Below, one piece after another: positions 15,306 through 23,823 of a DNA stretch of 64,000 bases (within the stretch, counting starts at the first letter, position 1; every line of letters starts with the position of its first letter). A model generated the notes under the pieces. That model ran no database searches and was not told the origin of the DNA. It saw only the letters and a program-made list of their open reading frames with translations. The stretch lies in NCBI GenBank assembly GCA_050486285.1, contig JBJHCZ010000001.1:1-64000 (forward strand). Direction: 5' to 3'. The position numbers and the translations under genes are program-made. The stretch comes from JAITWN01 sp050486285. Lineage in GTDB: Bacteria; Pseudomonadota; Gammaproteobacteria; SZUA-140.

Positions 15306-16918
15306 CGTGAAATCCTTGCGGGACAGAGGGTTGTCGTGGTCCGACCCGCCAGTATCAGCAGGGCAATCCACAGCGGATCGAGCGCGCCGCTGCCACCGCC
15401 GCCGGAAGTGACCGGTGGGTTGTCATTGTCGCCTCCGTTGCCGTCACCACCATTGTCGTCACCACCACTGCCGTCACCGCCACTGCCGTCATCATCACCG
15501 CCGCCACCGCCACCGCCACCGCCATCGCCACCGCCACCGCCACCGTTACCACTGCCGCCATCATCGGGATCGTCGGGCACGATTGCTATCCCGCCGGCAT
15601 GGATATCGTCGAGGTGCTGACTAGAATGGTAGAGATGGAAGCCGACATGGCCGGGACCGGCGACCAAGTTGTTCGTGACCTCGAGGATCTTCGTCCACGG
15701 GTCACTATCCGTGGACCGTCGCCAGACCGAGATCTTATCGCCGATTGCGCGCAGGCCGAGCCAGAGCGCGGGTTCTCCGGCTGGGCCGATACCCATCTCG
15801 AGGGTGTTCGTGAAAGCAAGTTCAGGGAGTAAGAACTGATTGTTATTGACCCGGTACAGAGACAGGCGTGAGCCGTCCCAGTTGATCGCGTAACCGTTGC
15901 CGGTAACGGGATCATAACGGACTGTGAGACCATTCGTATCGTATGCGAGCCAGTAGAAGTAACCGTATACCTCCTGGTCTGCCGGGAGGGGGGTATTCCA
16001 GTAATTTCCGCCAATACTCGTCGAAGGACCCGTGACGGTATTGCTCTGAATCCAAGTAGTGCTCTCGACTAGACCGCCGTAGAAAAGCGGAAAGGTTGGC
16101 CAGCTCTCGCCAAGTGAAACGAAATTGTCAGGGCGATTGAAATTGTCTAGCAGTGCAGTTTGCGGCAACGGAAACTCCGTGGTTTGCACCGTCGCCAGCA
16201 TTTCGACCGCTAGAGTCTGTGTTGTCGAGAGGGCTGATCCAACGGTCTCGGTCCGCAGCAGTTCGAATTGACCGTCGGTCGTGATGCTGAACAGCGTTGC
16301 AATGCCGGTCACGCTGCCATCGGTGGCACCATAGAGTTTCCCATCGTGGCCAAGCGTCAGCGCCGACGAGGGTGCAGCGCCATCTCCGCCGCTGAATGCG
16401 TGCAGCCGCGAGAACGACCCGTCGGCGCCAATCCGGAAGATCGTCCCACATTCGGCACAGCCGTTTCCACCGCGCTCGGTGACGCCGTAGAAGCCATCGT
16501 CGGGCCTTTCGACGAGGCCGATGCCCGGGCGCCAGCCATCCTCGGGTTCGTCGCTGCCGAACGCATGCAGCAGTGTGAACACGCCATCCAACGTCAGGCG
16601 AAAGACCGTGCCGCCTGCAATCGCCGGCAGGCTGCCGGGCGTGCGGGGTCCGCCATCGAGCGTCGTCCCGTAGAGATGTCCGTCGGAACCGAGGATCAGG
16701 CTGGGGCGCGGCCCGCAACCGTCGCGTGTTCGATCGAAGCGGTACAGCACGACGTTGTCGCTGCGCATGATCGCGCCGCAGTCGCCGATTGCGGCAGCGC
16801 CGTAGTGGTAGCCATCATGGCCGTCAATAGCCGCTACACTGGCCTGCACAGACAGGACGGACAGGGCCAGGGCAACGAGCAACCCACCGGTGCGTGGTGA
16901 TATGCTCGGGGGAATCAT
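15290..16918 (-). CDS. exported GloVer-repeat protein with concanavalin-like domain and degenerate GlyGly-CTERM tail
   Basis: The 542-residue product has a signal peptide (about 1-30). At least four GloVer-type repeats follow (about 35-230), recognisable by HLYGTTLDGG, GTVFRLTLDG, FTLLHAF, GFYGVTERGG and KLYGATDG. They predict a beta-propeller-like fold. Residues about 255-450 (LLDNFNRPDNFVSLGESW onward) look like a concanavalin/laminin-G-type domain. A Gly/Asp-rich linker leads to GGGGSGALDPLWIALLILAG, which resembles a GlyGly-CTERM sorting signal. The hydrophobic segment is short and ends in a non-hydrophobic RTTTTLCPARISRRKSR, so anchoring may be impaired. Function is unknown; a surface or secreted binding protein is likely. 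Confidence 0.85.
   Translation of the reverse strand: MIPPSISPRTGGLLVALALSVLSVQASVAAIDGHDGYHYGAAAIGDCGAIMRSDNVVLYRFDRTRDGCGPRPSLILGSDGHLYGTTLDGGPRTPGSLPAIAGGTVFRLTLDGVFTLLHAFGSDEPEDGWRPGIGLVERPDDGFYGVTERGGNGCAECGTIFRIGADGSFSRLHAFSGGDGAAPSSALTLGHDGKLYGATDGSVTGIATLFSITTDGQFELLRTETVGSALSTTQTLAVEMLATVQTTEFPLPQTALLDNFNRPDNFVSLGESWPTFPLFYGGLVESTTWIQSNTVTGPSTSIGGNYWNTPLPADQEVYGYFYWLAYDTNGLTVRYDPVTGNGYAINWDGSRLSLYRVNNNQFLLPELAFTNTLEMGIGPAGEPALWLGLRAIGDKISVWRRSTDSDPWTKILEVTNNLVAGPGHVGFHLYHSSQHLDDIHAGGIAIVPDDPDDGGSGNGGGGGGDGGGGGGGGGDDDGSGGDGSGGDDNGGDGNGGDNDNPPVTSGGGGSGALDPLWIALLILAGRTTTTLCPARISRRKSR
15427..15555. repeat. low-complexity Gly/Asp-coding repeat
   Basis: Degenerate CCACCG/CCGTCA-type triplet and hexamer repeats encode, on the minus strand, the Gly/Asp-rich linker of the GloVer-repeat protein. 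Such tracts are prone to slippage and length variation between strains. Confidence 0.7.
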
Positions 16919-17004
16919 ACAGAGTATGTGCGTGTGTCCATCAACGACCCGCCTGTCAGGGTCATCAATCCAAGTCCGCCAGGATGGCGGGGGAAGGTCA
17001 GCAC

Positions 17005-17013
17005 ATTATATCA
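17005..17013 (-). promoter_or_regulatory. candidate extended -10 promoter of the GloVer-repeat gene
   Basis: The minus strand reads TGATATAAT, a perfect -10 hexamer with an extended TGn, about 87 bases upstream of the ATG at 16918. No convincing -35 is seen. It lies just after the TonB receptor stop, so this gene can be expressed independently of the receptor. Confidence 0.4.
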
Positions 17014-17062
17014 CCATGTCGATGTACAGCCGGTTCTATCTGTATCCCCCGGGCCGCGCCTC

Positions 17063-19210
17063 TCACCACCGGTACCCAACCCTCAACCCCACCGTCCGCG
17101 GCGCGCCCCAGTGACGCTTGATGCCGGTCAGCGGGTCATTGCGGAGGATGGTCTGCGCGTACAGCCGGTCGCCGAGGTTGCGGCCATGGAGTTCGGCGTA
17201 CCAGCGGCCGCCGTGACTTTCGAAGGCGAGGTGGGCGTTGAAGAGGCCATAGGCGCCCTGGCGGACGGCGGGGTCCTCATAGATGTTGAACCAGATCGCG
17301 GACTGGTAGCGGTACTCGACGCCCAGTGAGACGATACCGCGGTCGACCGCCCAGTCGTAGCCCGCGCCGGCATGCAGGGAGACTTCCGGGGCCTGCGGCA
17401 GGCGGTTGCCGCTACGGTCCGGGTCGACACCCGGATTGTTCGGATCGAGCGAGACGAAGTCGTCGAAGCGGCCGTCGAGCAGCGTCGCGCCAAGCGACAG
17501 TTCGAGTTCCCGCCAGGGCCTTGCCAGCACGTCGAGATCGAGGCCGCGAATCGAAGCCTCGGCCGCGTTGATGACTCTCGGGAAGGCGCCGACTGCGTCG
17601 GTCGGCGGGGTATTCAACTGAAGGTCCTGGTAGTCGTAGTAGAACAGCGCCGCGTTGACGCGGAGCCGCTGTCGCGGCAGGGTGATCTTGAAACCGGCCT
17701 CCCATGCCAGCAGAAACTCCGGATCGAATGGCGGCTGGATCGCCGAGGTGTTGAACCCGCCGGCCTTGTAGCCGCGTGCCACCGTCGCGTAATAAAGGCG
17801 GTCGGGATCGGGGGTGTGCTCGAGACCGAGTTCCGGTGTGATCGCCTCCCAGCTTCGGCTCTCCTGCTGGGTCGTGACCGCGGTGCCGTCCGGGTTCGTG
17901 ACGGTACGGGTCAGATCGATCGTCCGTCGGTCATGACTGTGACGGACTCCAAGCCGCGTGCGCCAGGCGGGTGCGAAGCGCCACGCGACTTCGGCAAACG
18001 CCGCCCGCGAGCGGGTATCGACATGGCCATCGGGCTGGTTGCGCGTGCCGCTCTGCGGCAGGCGGACGTCGAGCCGCTGGGCGGCGTCCTCGCGCAGCAG
18101 GAACACGCCTGCGGTCCATGCCAGCCTGCGCTCCGTCGGTGAGGACGCGCGAATCTCCTGCATCAGCGTCTCCGATTCGCCGCTCGGGTAGTTCGCGGAG
18201 TAGTCGGCGTCGGTGCCGTCGAGGTCGAGCGCGAGCCTGGCGCGCGTCTTCAGGAAAGCGGTGGTTGACAGCAGAGAGATATCATCGCCACGCCACCCGG
18301 CGCGGGCGCTGTAGCGGTCCGCGTCGATGCGAATGTCCGGCGCGATGTTCTCGGTGACCTGGCGCGGGTTGTCCGGCACGACGCCGCCGATCAATATCCC
18401 GCCGTTGGCGCCGACACCCGGATCGGGTTGCGAACCGAGCGCGCGGGAACTGTCTTCGCGATGATGCTCGCCGGCGAGCAGCAACGAGAAACGCGGTGTC
18501 GGCGCATACAAGAGCTTGGTGCGCAGCGCGTAATAGTTCTCGTCGTTTTCGTCGATGCCGAGGAAGACGTTGTCGACATAGCCATCGCGCTGTGCCGCCG
18601 CGCCGGCGACGCGGAGGACCAGCGACGGATCGCCGAGCGGGAGGTTCAGCGCGCCGCGGATACGGCGCTCGTCATAACTGCCGACCTGGACATCGGCATA
18701 GCCCGAGTACACCGGTTCGGGGTCGCGGGTATGGATGCTGACCGCGCCGCCAGCGACGTTGCGTCCGAGATGCACGCCCTGTGGTCCCGCAATGACCTCG
18801 ACGCGCGCAACGTCGAAGAAATCGACGATCGTATCGTAGGCGCGCGGCAGGTAGACGCCGTCGATGAAGGTCGCGACGCTCGATTCCGCGCCCGCCGAGA
18901 TGAAGTCGCTGCCGACCCCGCGCAGATAGGGCTGGCCAAGGACTGAATTGGTCTTGAAGACGAAGCTCGGCACTTTGTACTGGAGATCGATGGTGTTCTG
19001 GATACCGCTGCGGTCGAGCGCGGCGCTGTCGTAATGACGAACGGTCCCGGCGAACTGCTGGGCCTCGACCGGTCGCCACTCCGGCGTGATCAGGATGGTC
19101 GGCAATGAGTGTGTTGCGGTCTCGTTACCGGCGGTCTCCGCCAGCACCGTGGTGACCGGTATCCAGAGACCAAACAAACAGCACGCGCAGCTCGAAATGC
19201 GCCTTTTCAT
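17063..19210 (-). CDS. TonB-dependent outer membrane receptor
   Basis: The 715-residue product has a signal peptide (MKRRISSCACCLFGLWIPVTTVLA). The plug domain (about 45-165) contains LRGVGSDFISAG, IDGVYLPRA, VEVIAGPQGVHLGRNVAGGAVSI. The 22-strand barrel fills the rest and ends in the aromatic residue of VGLRVGYRW, the outer-membrane assembly signal. The plug style (LDRSGIQNTIDLQYKVPSF) is that of the broad TonB receptor group common in sphingomonads and gammaproteobacteria, whose ligands vary, so the substrate cannot be named. The open frame extends to 19369, but the signal peptide fixes the ATG at 19210. It sits between two exported GloVer-repeat proteins. Confidence 0.92.
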   Translation of the reverse strand: MKRRISSCACCLFGLWIPVTTVLAETAGNETATHSLPTILITPEWRPVEAQQFAGTVRHYDSAALDRSGIQNTIDLQYKVPSFVFKTNSVLGQPYLRGVGSDFISAGAESSVATFIDGVYLPRAYDTIVDFFDVARVEVIAGPQGVHLGRNVAGGAVSIHTRDPEPVYSGYADVQVGSYDERRIRGALNLPLGDPSLVLRVAGAAAQRDGYVDNVFLGIDENDENYYALRTKLLYAPTPRFSLLLAGEHHREDSSRALGSQPDPGVGANGGILIGGVVPDNPRQVTENIAPDIRIDADRYSARAGWRGDDISLLSTTAFLKTRARLALDLDGTDADYSANYPSGESETLMQEIRASSPTERRLAWTAGVFLLREDAAQRLDVRLPQSGTRNQPDGHVDTRSRAAFAEVAWRFAPAWRTRLGVRHSHDRRTIDLTRTVTNPDGTAVTTQQESRSWEAITPELGLEHTPDPDRLYYATVARGYKAGGFNTSAIQPPFDPEFLLAWEAGFKITLPRQRLRVNAALFYYDYQDLQLNTPPTDAVGAFPRVINAAEASIRGLDLDVLARPWRELELSLGATLLDGRFDDFVSLDPNNPGVDPDRSGNRLPQAPEVSLHAGAGYDWAVDRGIVSLGVEYRYQSAIWFNIYEDPAVRQGAYGLFNAHLAFESHGGRWYAELHGRNLGDRLYAQTILRNDPLTGIKRHWGAPRTVGLRVGYRW

Positions 19211-19381
19211 TTCTTCATTTCTATGGTGTGTTCCGGCCGGGAGCCGGGTCGTGGTCTTTCGCAGCCAGTATACGAGAATACAGGGCCGGGTTACCGGGGT
19301 TTCGTAATCCTCATTTGGGGGGTGTGCCGGGACAGCAGTCCGGGGACACTGGCGGCAGCCATATGGCAATCAATCGGGAGC

Positions 19382-20773
19382 ATGCAATTGGAACCCTTTG
19401 ACAGGAATCTATTGACAGGGTGCGTCACGCCGCCGGACCGGACAGCCAGACGTGTGCTGGTCGCGGGATTCGGGATCCTGCTGGCGGCCTCATTGGCGCT
19501 GCCGGCAACGGCGCTGGCCGCAGCGAATGTACTCCAGGTAATCCATGCCTTCGACGACGGCAACGACCAGGACGGCAGGTGGCCGGTCTCGCGACTGGTC
19601 GAGATCGACGGTGTGCTGTACGGCACGGCGAGTGAGGGCGGCGACGACGATTGCGGGACTATCTTCAGCGTGACCCCGGGCGGCGCGTTCGAACGCCTGC
19701 ACTCGATGATCAGCGGATTGCACGGTTGCCAGCTCCCGGCCGGCCTCACGCCGGGTCCTGACGACAAGCTCTACGGGATCTCGCAATTGTTCGGGCCGGC
19801 GCCGAATATCGGCACGGCCTTCAGCGTCACAACCGCAGGCGACTTCGAGTGGCTGCATTCCTTCGGCGGTGTCGGCAATCCCGCCGCGCCGGTCGGGGCG
19901 CTGGTGTTCGGCAGCGACGGCAACTTCTACGGCACGACCAGCAGCGGTGGGGCAACGACCGTCGGCACGGTGTTCAGCATGACGCCGGCCGGCGAGGTCA
20001 CGCTGCTGCACAGCTTCAATGGTCTCCCCGGCGCAGGGCCGCGTGCGGCGCTCATCGAAGGCGAGGACGGCGCATTCTACGGCGTAACGCCGGTATTCGG
20101 CGACTGCATCACTCCGTCTTGCGGGACCGTGTTCCGCATCACCGCGGACGGCGACTACGAGGTCCTGCACAGCTTTACCGAGTCCGGCCAGTCGCCATCC
20201 GGGCCGCTGGTCCAGGGACCCGACGGCAAGCTCTACGGGATGAATTCGCTGGGCGGCATCAACAATGGCGGCACGATCTTCCGGCTGGATCCGGATGGCG
20301 ATAACTTCGAGATCGTGCATGCCTTCAATATTGTCGCGGACGGACTTGCCGGCCCGGCCGGCGGCCTGGTCGTCGGCGACGATGGCAATCTCTACGGCAC
20401 CGCGAGCGGTGTCTTCAGGCTGACGACCGCGGGTACGCTGACGCCGCTGGTCCGCCTCGCGGACCTGGTTAACGCCGGTCTGGGCATTTCGCTCAACGGC
20501 GTGATCATGGCCAGCGACGGGCAGTTATACGGGACGGCCAGGAACGGCGGCGGCGGGGACTGTGGATCGGTCATAGGCCCGATCGATTGCGGGGTGGTCT
20601 TCCGGGTCGCGCTCGACGACAGCGGTAATGGCGGTAATGGCGGTAATGGTGGTAATGGCGGTAACAGCTCGGGCGGCGGTGGTGGCGGTTCGGCCGGACC
20701 CGGAGCGTTGGTGCTGCTGCTGGTCGCCGCCGCCGCGCTGAGACGCCGCGTTTCGCGATCCGCCCGTTCCTGA
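19382..20773 (+). CDS. exported GloVer-repeat protein with GlyGly-CTERM sorting signal
   Basis: The 463-residue product has an N-terminal signal/transmembrane segment (about 25-47, VLVAGFGILLAASLALPATALA). About eight GloVer repeats follow (about 48-405), each containing variants of LYGTxxxGG, GTVFSMTPAGE and LLHSFNG. The C-terminus is a textbook GlyGly-CTERM signal: an Asn/Gly linker, SSGGGGGGSAGPGA, a hydrophobic helix LVLLLVAAAA and a basic tail LRRRVSRSARS. That signal is processed by rhombosortase and is linked to type II secretion and surface display. The start is chosen for its GGGAG ribosome site and signal peptide; the frame is open upstream. It diverges from the TonB receptor and is a paralogue of the gene at 15290-16918. 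Confidence 0.88.
   Translation: MQLEPFDRNLLTGCVTPPDRTARRVLVAGFGILLAASLALPATALAAANVLQVIHAFDDGNDQDGRWPVSRLVEIDGVLYGTASEGGDDDCGTIFSVTPGGAFERLHSMISGLHGCQLPAGLTPGPDDKLYGISQLFGPAPNIGTAFSVTTAGDFEWLHSFGGVGNPAAPVGALVFGSDGNFYGTTSSGGATTVGTVFSMTPAGEVTLLHSFNGLPGAGPRAALIEGEDGAFYGVTPVFGDCITPSCGTVFRITADGDYEVLHSFTESGQSPSGPLVQGPDGKLYGMNSLGGINNGGTIFRLDPDGDNFEIVHAFNIVADGLAGPAGGLVVGDDGNLYGTASGVFRLTTAGTLTPLVRLADLVNAGLGISLNGVIMASDGQLYGTARNGGGGDCGSVIGPIDCGVVFRVALDDSGNGGNGGNGGNGGNSSGGGGGGSAGPGALVLLLVAAAALRRRVSRSARS
20624..20668 (+). repeat. tandem 9-base repeat in the Gly/Asn linker
   Basis: Five consecutive 9-mers of the form GGTAATGGC (two variants, GGTAATGGT and GGTAACAGC) encode a Gly-Asn-Gly linker just before the GlyGly-CTERM signal. 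The tract is in frame, so slippage changes linker length without frameshift. Confidence 0.85.
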
Positions 20774-20792
20774 GATTGCTATCCCCGGGGCG

Positions 20793-21938
20793 TCAGTCGG
20801 ACAATATCGGCACTTGCTCGGAAAGAAGGCGCCGGACAAGGTCGGATTGCCGCGACGCGCCGGTCTTCTGGAAGATGCGTTTGAGATACCAGCGCGCGGT
20901 CTCATAGCTGAGACCCGCGCTGTCGGCGGCGATCCGCAGCGACGCGTCGAGAACCAGGCATTGCACCAGGCGCGTTTCTGTCCCGGTCAGGCCGTATCGG
21001 CGCCGCAGCCACTCCGACGGGATCGTCGGTCCCTGTTCCGGAGCGGAGACGATCAGGGCGACCGCGGCGGAGCGAGGGGCGAACGGGTGATCGGGCCGGC
21101 GCGGCAGCGGCGTGGCGAGCACGCTGAGCGCGCGTGCGTGCGGGGACTTCCTGCGCGCATTGATCGGGCAGGGCGCGTCGATGCCGCGGCCCTGGTGAAT
21201 GGCCAGCGCGGCCTTGACCGAGGCGGTCAGTTGTCTGTCATCTGCGCGGTGCAGTGTGGTGATGCGGCCGTCCCTGCAGCAAAGGCCGTCATGCTCGCGA
21301 AACAGCGTTCCGGCGAAGCGGTTGGCGTGCATCAGCCGCCCTTCCTCATCGAGAAATGCGATGCCGAATGTCAGGCGGTCGATGACGTGTAGTGAGTCGA
21401 GCGCGCGGGATTCGCTGAGCGCAAGCCGTTGCGCGATGGTCGCGGCGTTGCGCAGATGACCGACCAGCAACTGGAAGCGGTCGATCTCGCGACGTGAAAA
21501 CGCACCACCCTGCCGCGACCTGTAGAGGTAGAGCTTGACCTGTATGCGCTCGTCCGCAAGCAGGTTGACGCCGAGGGAATAGATGAAATCCTGCGGTCTC
21601 ATCCACTCGTTGAAGAATCCGGTACTGCGATAATAACCAGGCTGGCCATAGTGATCGTCGAGCGAGCGATCGGTGCGAATCACGCCCGGACGCTGGTATG
21701 ACGGTACCGGGGACCAGGGGTTGTCGTGCAGATAGCGATCCACATAGGCGCGGACGTAATCGGGATCGATGTCGCGGACGTCGATAATCGACACGCCCTG
21801 GCGCCTCGCATCGACCGAATAGAGCCCGGTTGAATTGGAGGCAAAAAGCCCCTGCAGGGACTGTACGGCTCTCGGCCATGCGTCACGGTCTGTGGCGGCG
21901 GAATATATATGGTCGATGACGGCGCCGGTTTTGTCCAC
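20793..21938 (-). CDS. LuxR-family transcriptional regulator
   Basis: The 381-residue product ends in a LuxR/GerE helix-turn-helix (about 315-374: YGLTGTETRLVQCL, then DSAGLSYETARWYLKRIFQKTG). The N-terminal 300 residues show no receiver domain or acyl-homoserine-lactone domain that I recognise; the middle (DRLTFGIAFLDEEGRLMHANRFA) reads like a PAS fold. I chose the GTG start because AAGGAAGG lies seven bases before it; a TTG at 21971 is also in frame but has no ribosome site. It converges on the GloVer-repeat gene, leaving 19 bases between them, and could regulate the surface island. That role is inferred from position only. Confidence 0.85.
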   Translation of the reverse strand: MDKTGAVIDHIYSAATDRDAWPRAVQSLQGLFASNSTGLYSVDARRQGVSIIDVRDIDPDYVRAYVDRYLHDNPWSPVPSYQRPGVIRTDRSLDDHYGQPGYYRSTGFFNEWMRPQDFIYSLGVNLLADERIQVKLYLYRSRQGGAFSRREIDRFQLLVGHLRNAATIAQRLALSESRALDSLHVIDRLTFGIAFLDEEGRLMHANRFAGTLFREHDGLCCRDGRITTLHRADDRQLTASVKAALAIHQGRGIDAPCPINARRKSPHARALSVLATPLPRRPDHPFAPRSAAVALIVSAPEQGPTIPSEWLRRRYGLTGTETRLVQCLVLDASLRIAADSAGLSYETARWYLKRIFQKTGASRQSDLVRRLLSEQVPILSD

Positions 21939-21986
21939 GATCCTTCCTTTCTGCGGACTGTAACAACTCAACTGGTCTGAGCGAAT

Positions 21987-22015
21987 ATAATACTCCGACC
22001 CTCGTTTCCCGCTAA
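21987..22015 (-). promoter_or_regulatory. candidate promoter of the LuxR-type regulator
   Basis: On the minus strand TTAGCG (22015-22010) and TATTAT (21992-21987) are 17 bases apart, about 49 bases before the GTG start. The same AT-rich spot also reads TATAAT on the plus strand (21986-21991), so it may be a divergent promoter shared with the transporter gene. Confidence 0.3.
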
Positions 22016-22057
22016 GCTTTTGCGGGCGCGCAGGCGCTGAGATTCGAGGAGGGGGGG

Positions 22058-22933
22058 GTGGAAGCAGGGATTCCCATCAATGTCATGCTGCCGCTGGTGA
22101 TTGCCGCGATGATGTTGGGCGTCGGCATGGGCCTGAGGCTGGCGGATTTCACTGCGCTGGTGTCGGCGCCGCTGGCTGCCGTGGCCGGCCTGCTGAACAT
22201 GTATCTTGTATTCCCCTTGCTCGCCTTGATGATTGCATGGATTTACACGCTGCCGCCGGCCTTGGCGGTGGGGCTGGTGCTGCTCGCCGCAAGTCCATCG
22301 GCATCGACATCGACCCTGTTCACCCACCTGGCCCACGGCGATACGGCCTTGTCGCTGGCGCTTACCTCGGTCAGCAAGCTGGTCCCGGTCCTGACGATAC
22401 CGTTTTACGTCGGGCTCGCGATGGCGTGGTTCGCGGGCAGTACCACCGAGTTTTCGCTGTCGCTGGCCGACACCTCGGAGCGCATCGTGGTCATGGTGCT
22501 GCTGCCGGTGGTCACCGGTATGGCGCTGCGTCATTTCCTGCCGGCGCTGGCGAACCGAGTGCGGCCCTGGGTCACCGGCGTTGCGGTAGCGGCACTGGTC
22601 CTGGTGATCGTCGTACTGGTATTGCGGGAAAGGGCGGCGCTGCCGGGGATGCTGATCGCGGCGGGACCGGCGGCGCTGACATTGTGCCTGCTCGGGATCC
22701 TGTGTGCATGGTTCAGCTGCGGACTGTTACGGCTGTCCGATGCGCGGCGCTCCGCGATCACGATCGAGGTCGCGATGCAAAGCGGCGGCACGGCGATCGC
22801 GATCGCGGCCGGTGTGCTCGCGGCCCCGGCGATGGCGGTGCCGGCGGCTGTCTATTCGCTGCTGATGTATATCGTAGCGGCCGTGCTGGTACTGGTATGG
22901 CGCCGTCGTCTCGTTGCGACCACCGTCGCGTAG
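22058..22933 (+). CDS. BASS-family (bile acid:sodium symporter-like) membrane transporter
   Basis: The 291-residue hydrophobic protein has about nine predicted membrane helices and the BASS-family arrangement, including LVLLAASPSASTSTLFTHLAHGD near the first crossover and TIEVAMQSGGTAIAIAAGV near the second. Relatives carry bile acids, pantoate, pyruvate or other organic anions with sodium; the substrate here is unknown. The GTG start is supported by GAGGAGGGG just upstream; an ATG at 22085 is an alternative. It diverges from the LuxR-type gene and converges on the rhodanese gene, with only 7 bases between. Confidence 0.88.
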   Translation: MEAGIPINVMLPLVIAAMMLGVGMGLRLADFTALVSAPLAAVAGLLNMYLVFPLLALMIAWIYTLPPALAVGLVLLAASPSASTSTLFTHLAHGDTALSLALTSVSKLVPVLTIPFYVGLAMAWFAGSTTEFSLSLADTSERIVVMVLLPVVTGMALRHFLPALANRVRPWVTGVAVAALVLVIVVLVLRERAALPGMLIAAGPAALTLCLLGILCAWFSCGLLRLSDARRSAITIEVAMQSGGTAIAIAAGVLAAPAMAVPAAVYSLLMYIVAAVLVLVWRRRLVATTVA

Positions 22934-22940
22934 GCGGGCG

Positions 22941-23759
22941 TCAGTGCTCGATCGGCGTCTCCGGTCGATTGCCCCAGTCCGACCACGAGCCCGGATAGCC
23001 GCGCAGGCGCTCAAAGCCGAGCGCCTTCAGCAGGATGTAACTGTGGCAGGAACGCATATGGGTCTGGCAGTGGACGATGATCTCCTTGTCCGAGGTCACG
23101 TTCTCGTGAAAGTAGAGCGCGCGGACTTCTTCCACCGGACGGAAGCGGAAGTCGCCGCCGCCGATCACGGTGCGCGTCCAGTCGAGGTTGCGCGCGCCGG
23201 GGATGTGGCCGCCGCGGGCGGCGCGGCGATCGACGCCGTTGTACTCGAGCTCGGAGCGGGTGTCGAGCACGATGACGTCGGGGTCGTCCAGGCGCGCGAG
23301 GATGTAGTCACGGTCGGCGATCCTGCTCGCATCATAGCTGACCGGGTAGCGGGTCGGCGTCACGTTCGGCAGCGCATCGTCGAGTTCCTGCCCGGCATCG
23401 AGCCAGGCATTCAGTCCGCCGTTCAAGAGCGAGAAACCGCGATGGCCGATCACGTCGAGCGTCCACAGGAAGCGGCAGGCCTTCAGCGTGTTCTCGCCGT
23501 CGTAGGCAATGACGTGATGATCCGGGCGGATGCCTGCGGCCGACAACAGCTCGCTGAGCGCGGCCTCGGGCGGCAGCAGCCCCATCACCGGTGGTTTCGC
23601 ATCGACGAGATCGCCGGCCTCGATGTGCACCGCGCCCGGGATGTGGCCGGAATCGTAGATCGATTCGTTGGACAGGTCGACGATGACGATGCCGTCGCTG
23701 CCGAGCAGATTGGCGACGTCGTCGGCGTCGAGGATCAGGGGTATCTTCGCCTGGTGCAT
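22941..23759 (-). CDS. two-domain sulfurtransferase (rhodanese family)
   Basis: The 272-residue protein has two rhodanese domains. The N-terminal one (about 8-125) is inactive: the catalytic loop reads YDGENTLKA without cysteine. The C-terminal one (about 150-265) has the active-site loop CQTHMRS with Cys231. It would transfer sulfane sulfur from thiosulfate or 3-mercaptopyruvate to cyanide or another thiophile in the cytoplasm. The six-residue loop (C to R) fits thiosulfate rhodaneses, but specificity cannot be fixed from this. A GGAGG ribosome site lies just before the ATG. It is 64 bases downstream of suhB on the same strand. Confidence 0.9.
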   Translation of the reverse strand: MHQAKIPLILDADDVANLLGSDGIVIVDLSNESIYDSGHIPGAVHIEAGDLVDAKPPVMGLLPPEAALSELLSAAGIRPDHHVIAYDGENTLKACRFLWTLDVIGHRGFSLLNGGLNAWLDAGQELDDALPNVTPTRYPVSYDASRIADRDYILARLDDPDVIVLDTRSELEYNGVDRRAARGGHIPGARNLDWTRTVIGGGDFRFRPVEEVRALYFHENVTSDKEIIVHCQTHMRSCHSYILLKALGFERLRGYPGSWSDWGNRPETPIEH

Positions 23760-23823
23760 GATCGCCTCCGGAAGCCTTACAGGTCTGACATTACCTGATC
23801 GGACGCAGAAAGCAAGACGGCGC

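Noticed and set aside
15427..15555. CRISPR-like periodic repeats
   Set aside because: The repeats are short, degenerate and without spacers. They encode the Gly/Asp linker of the GloVer protein.
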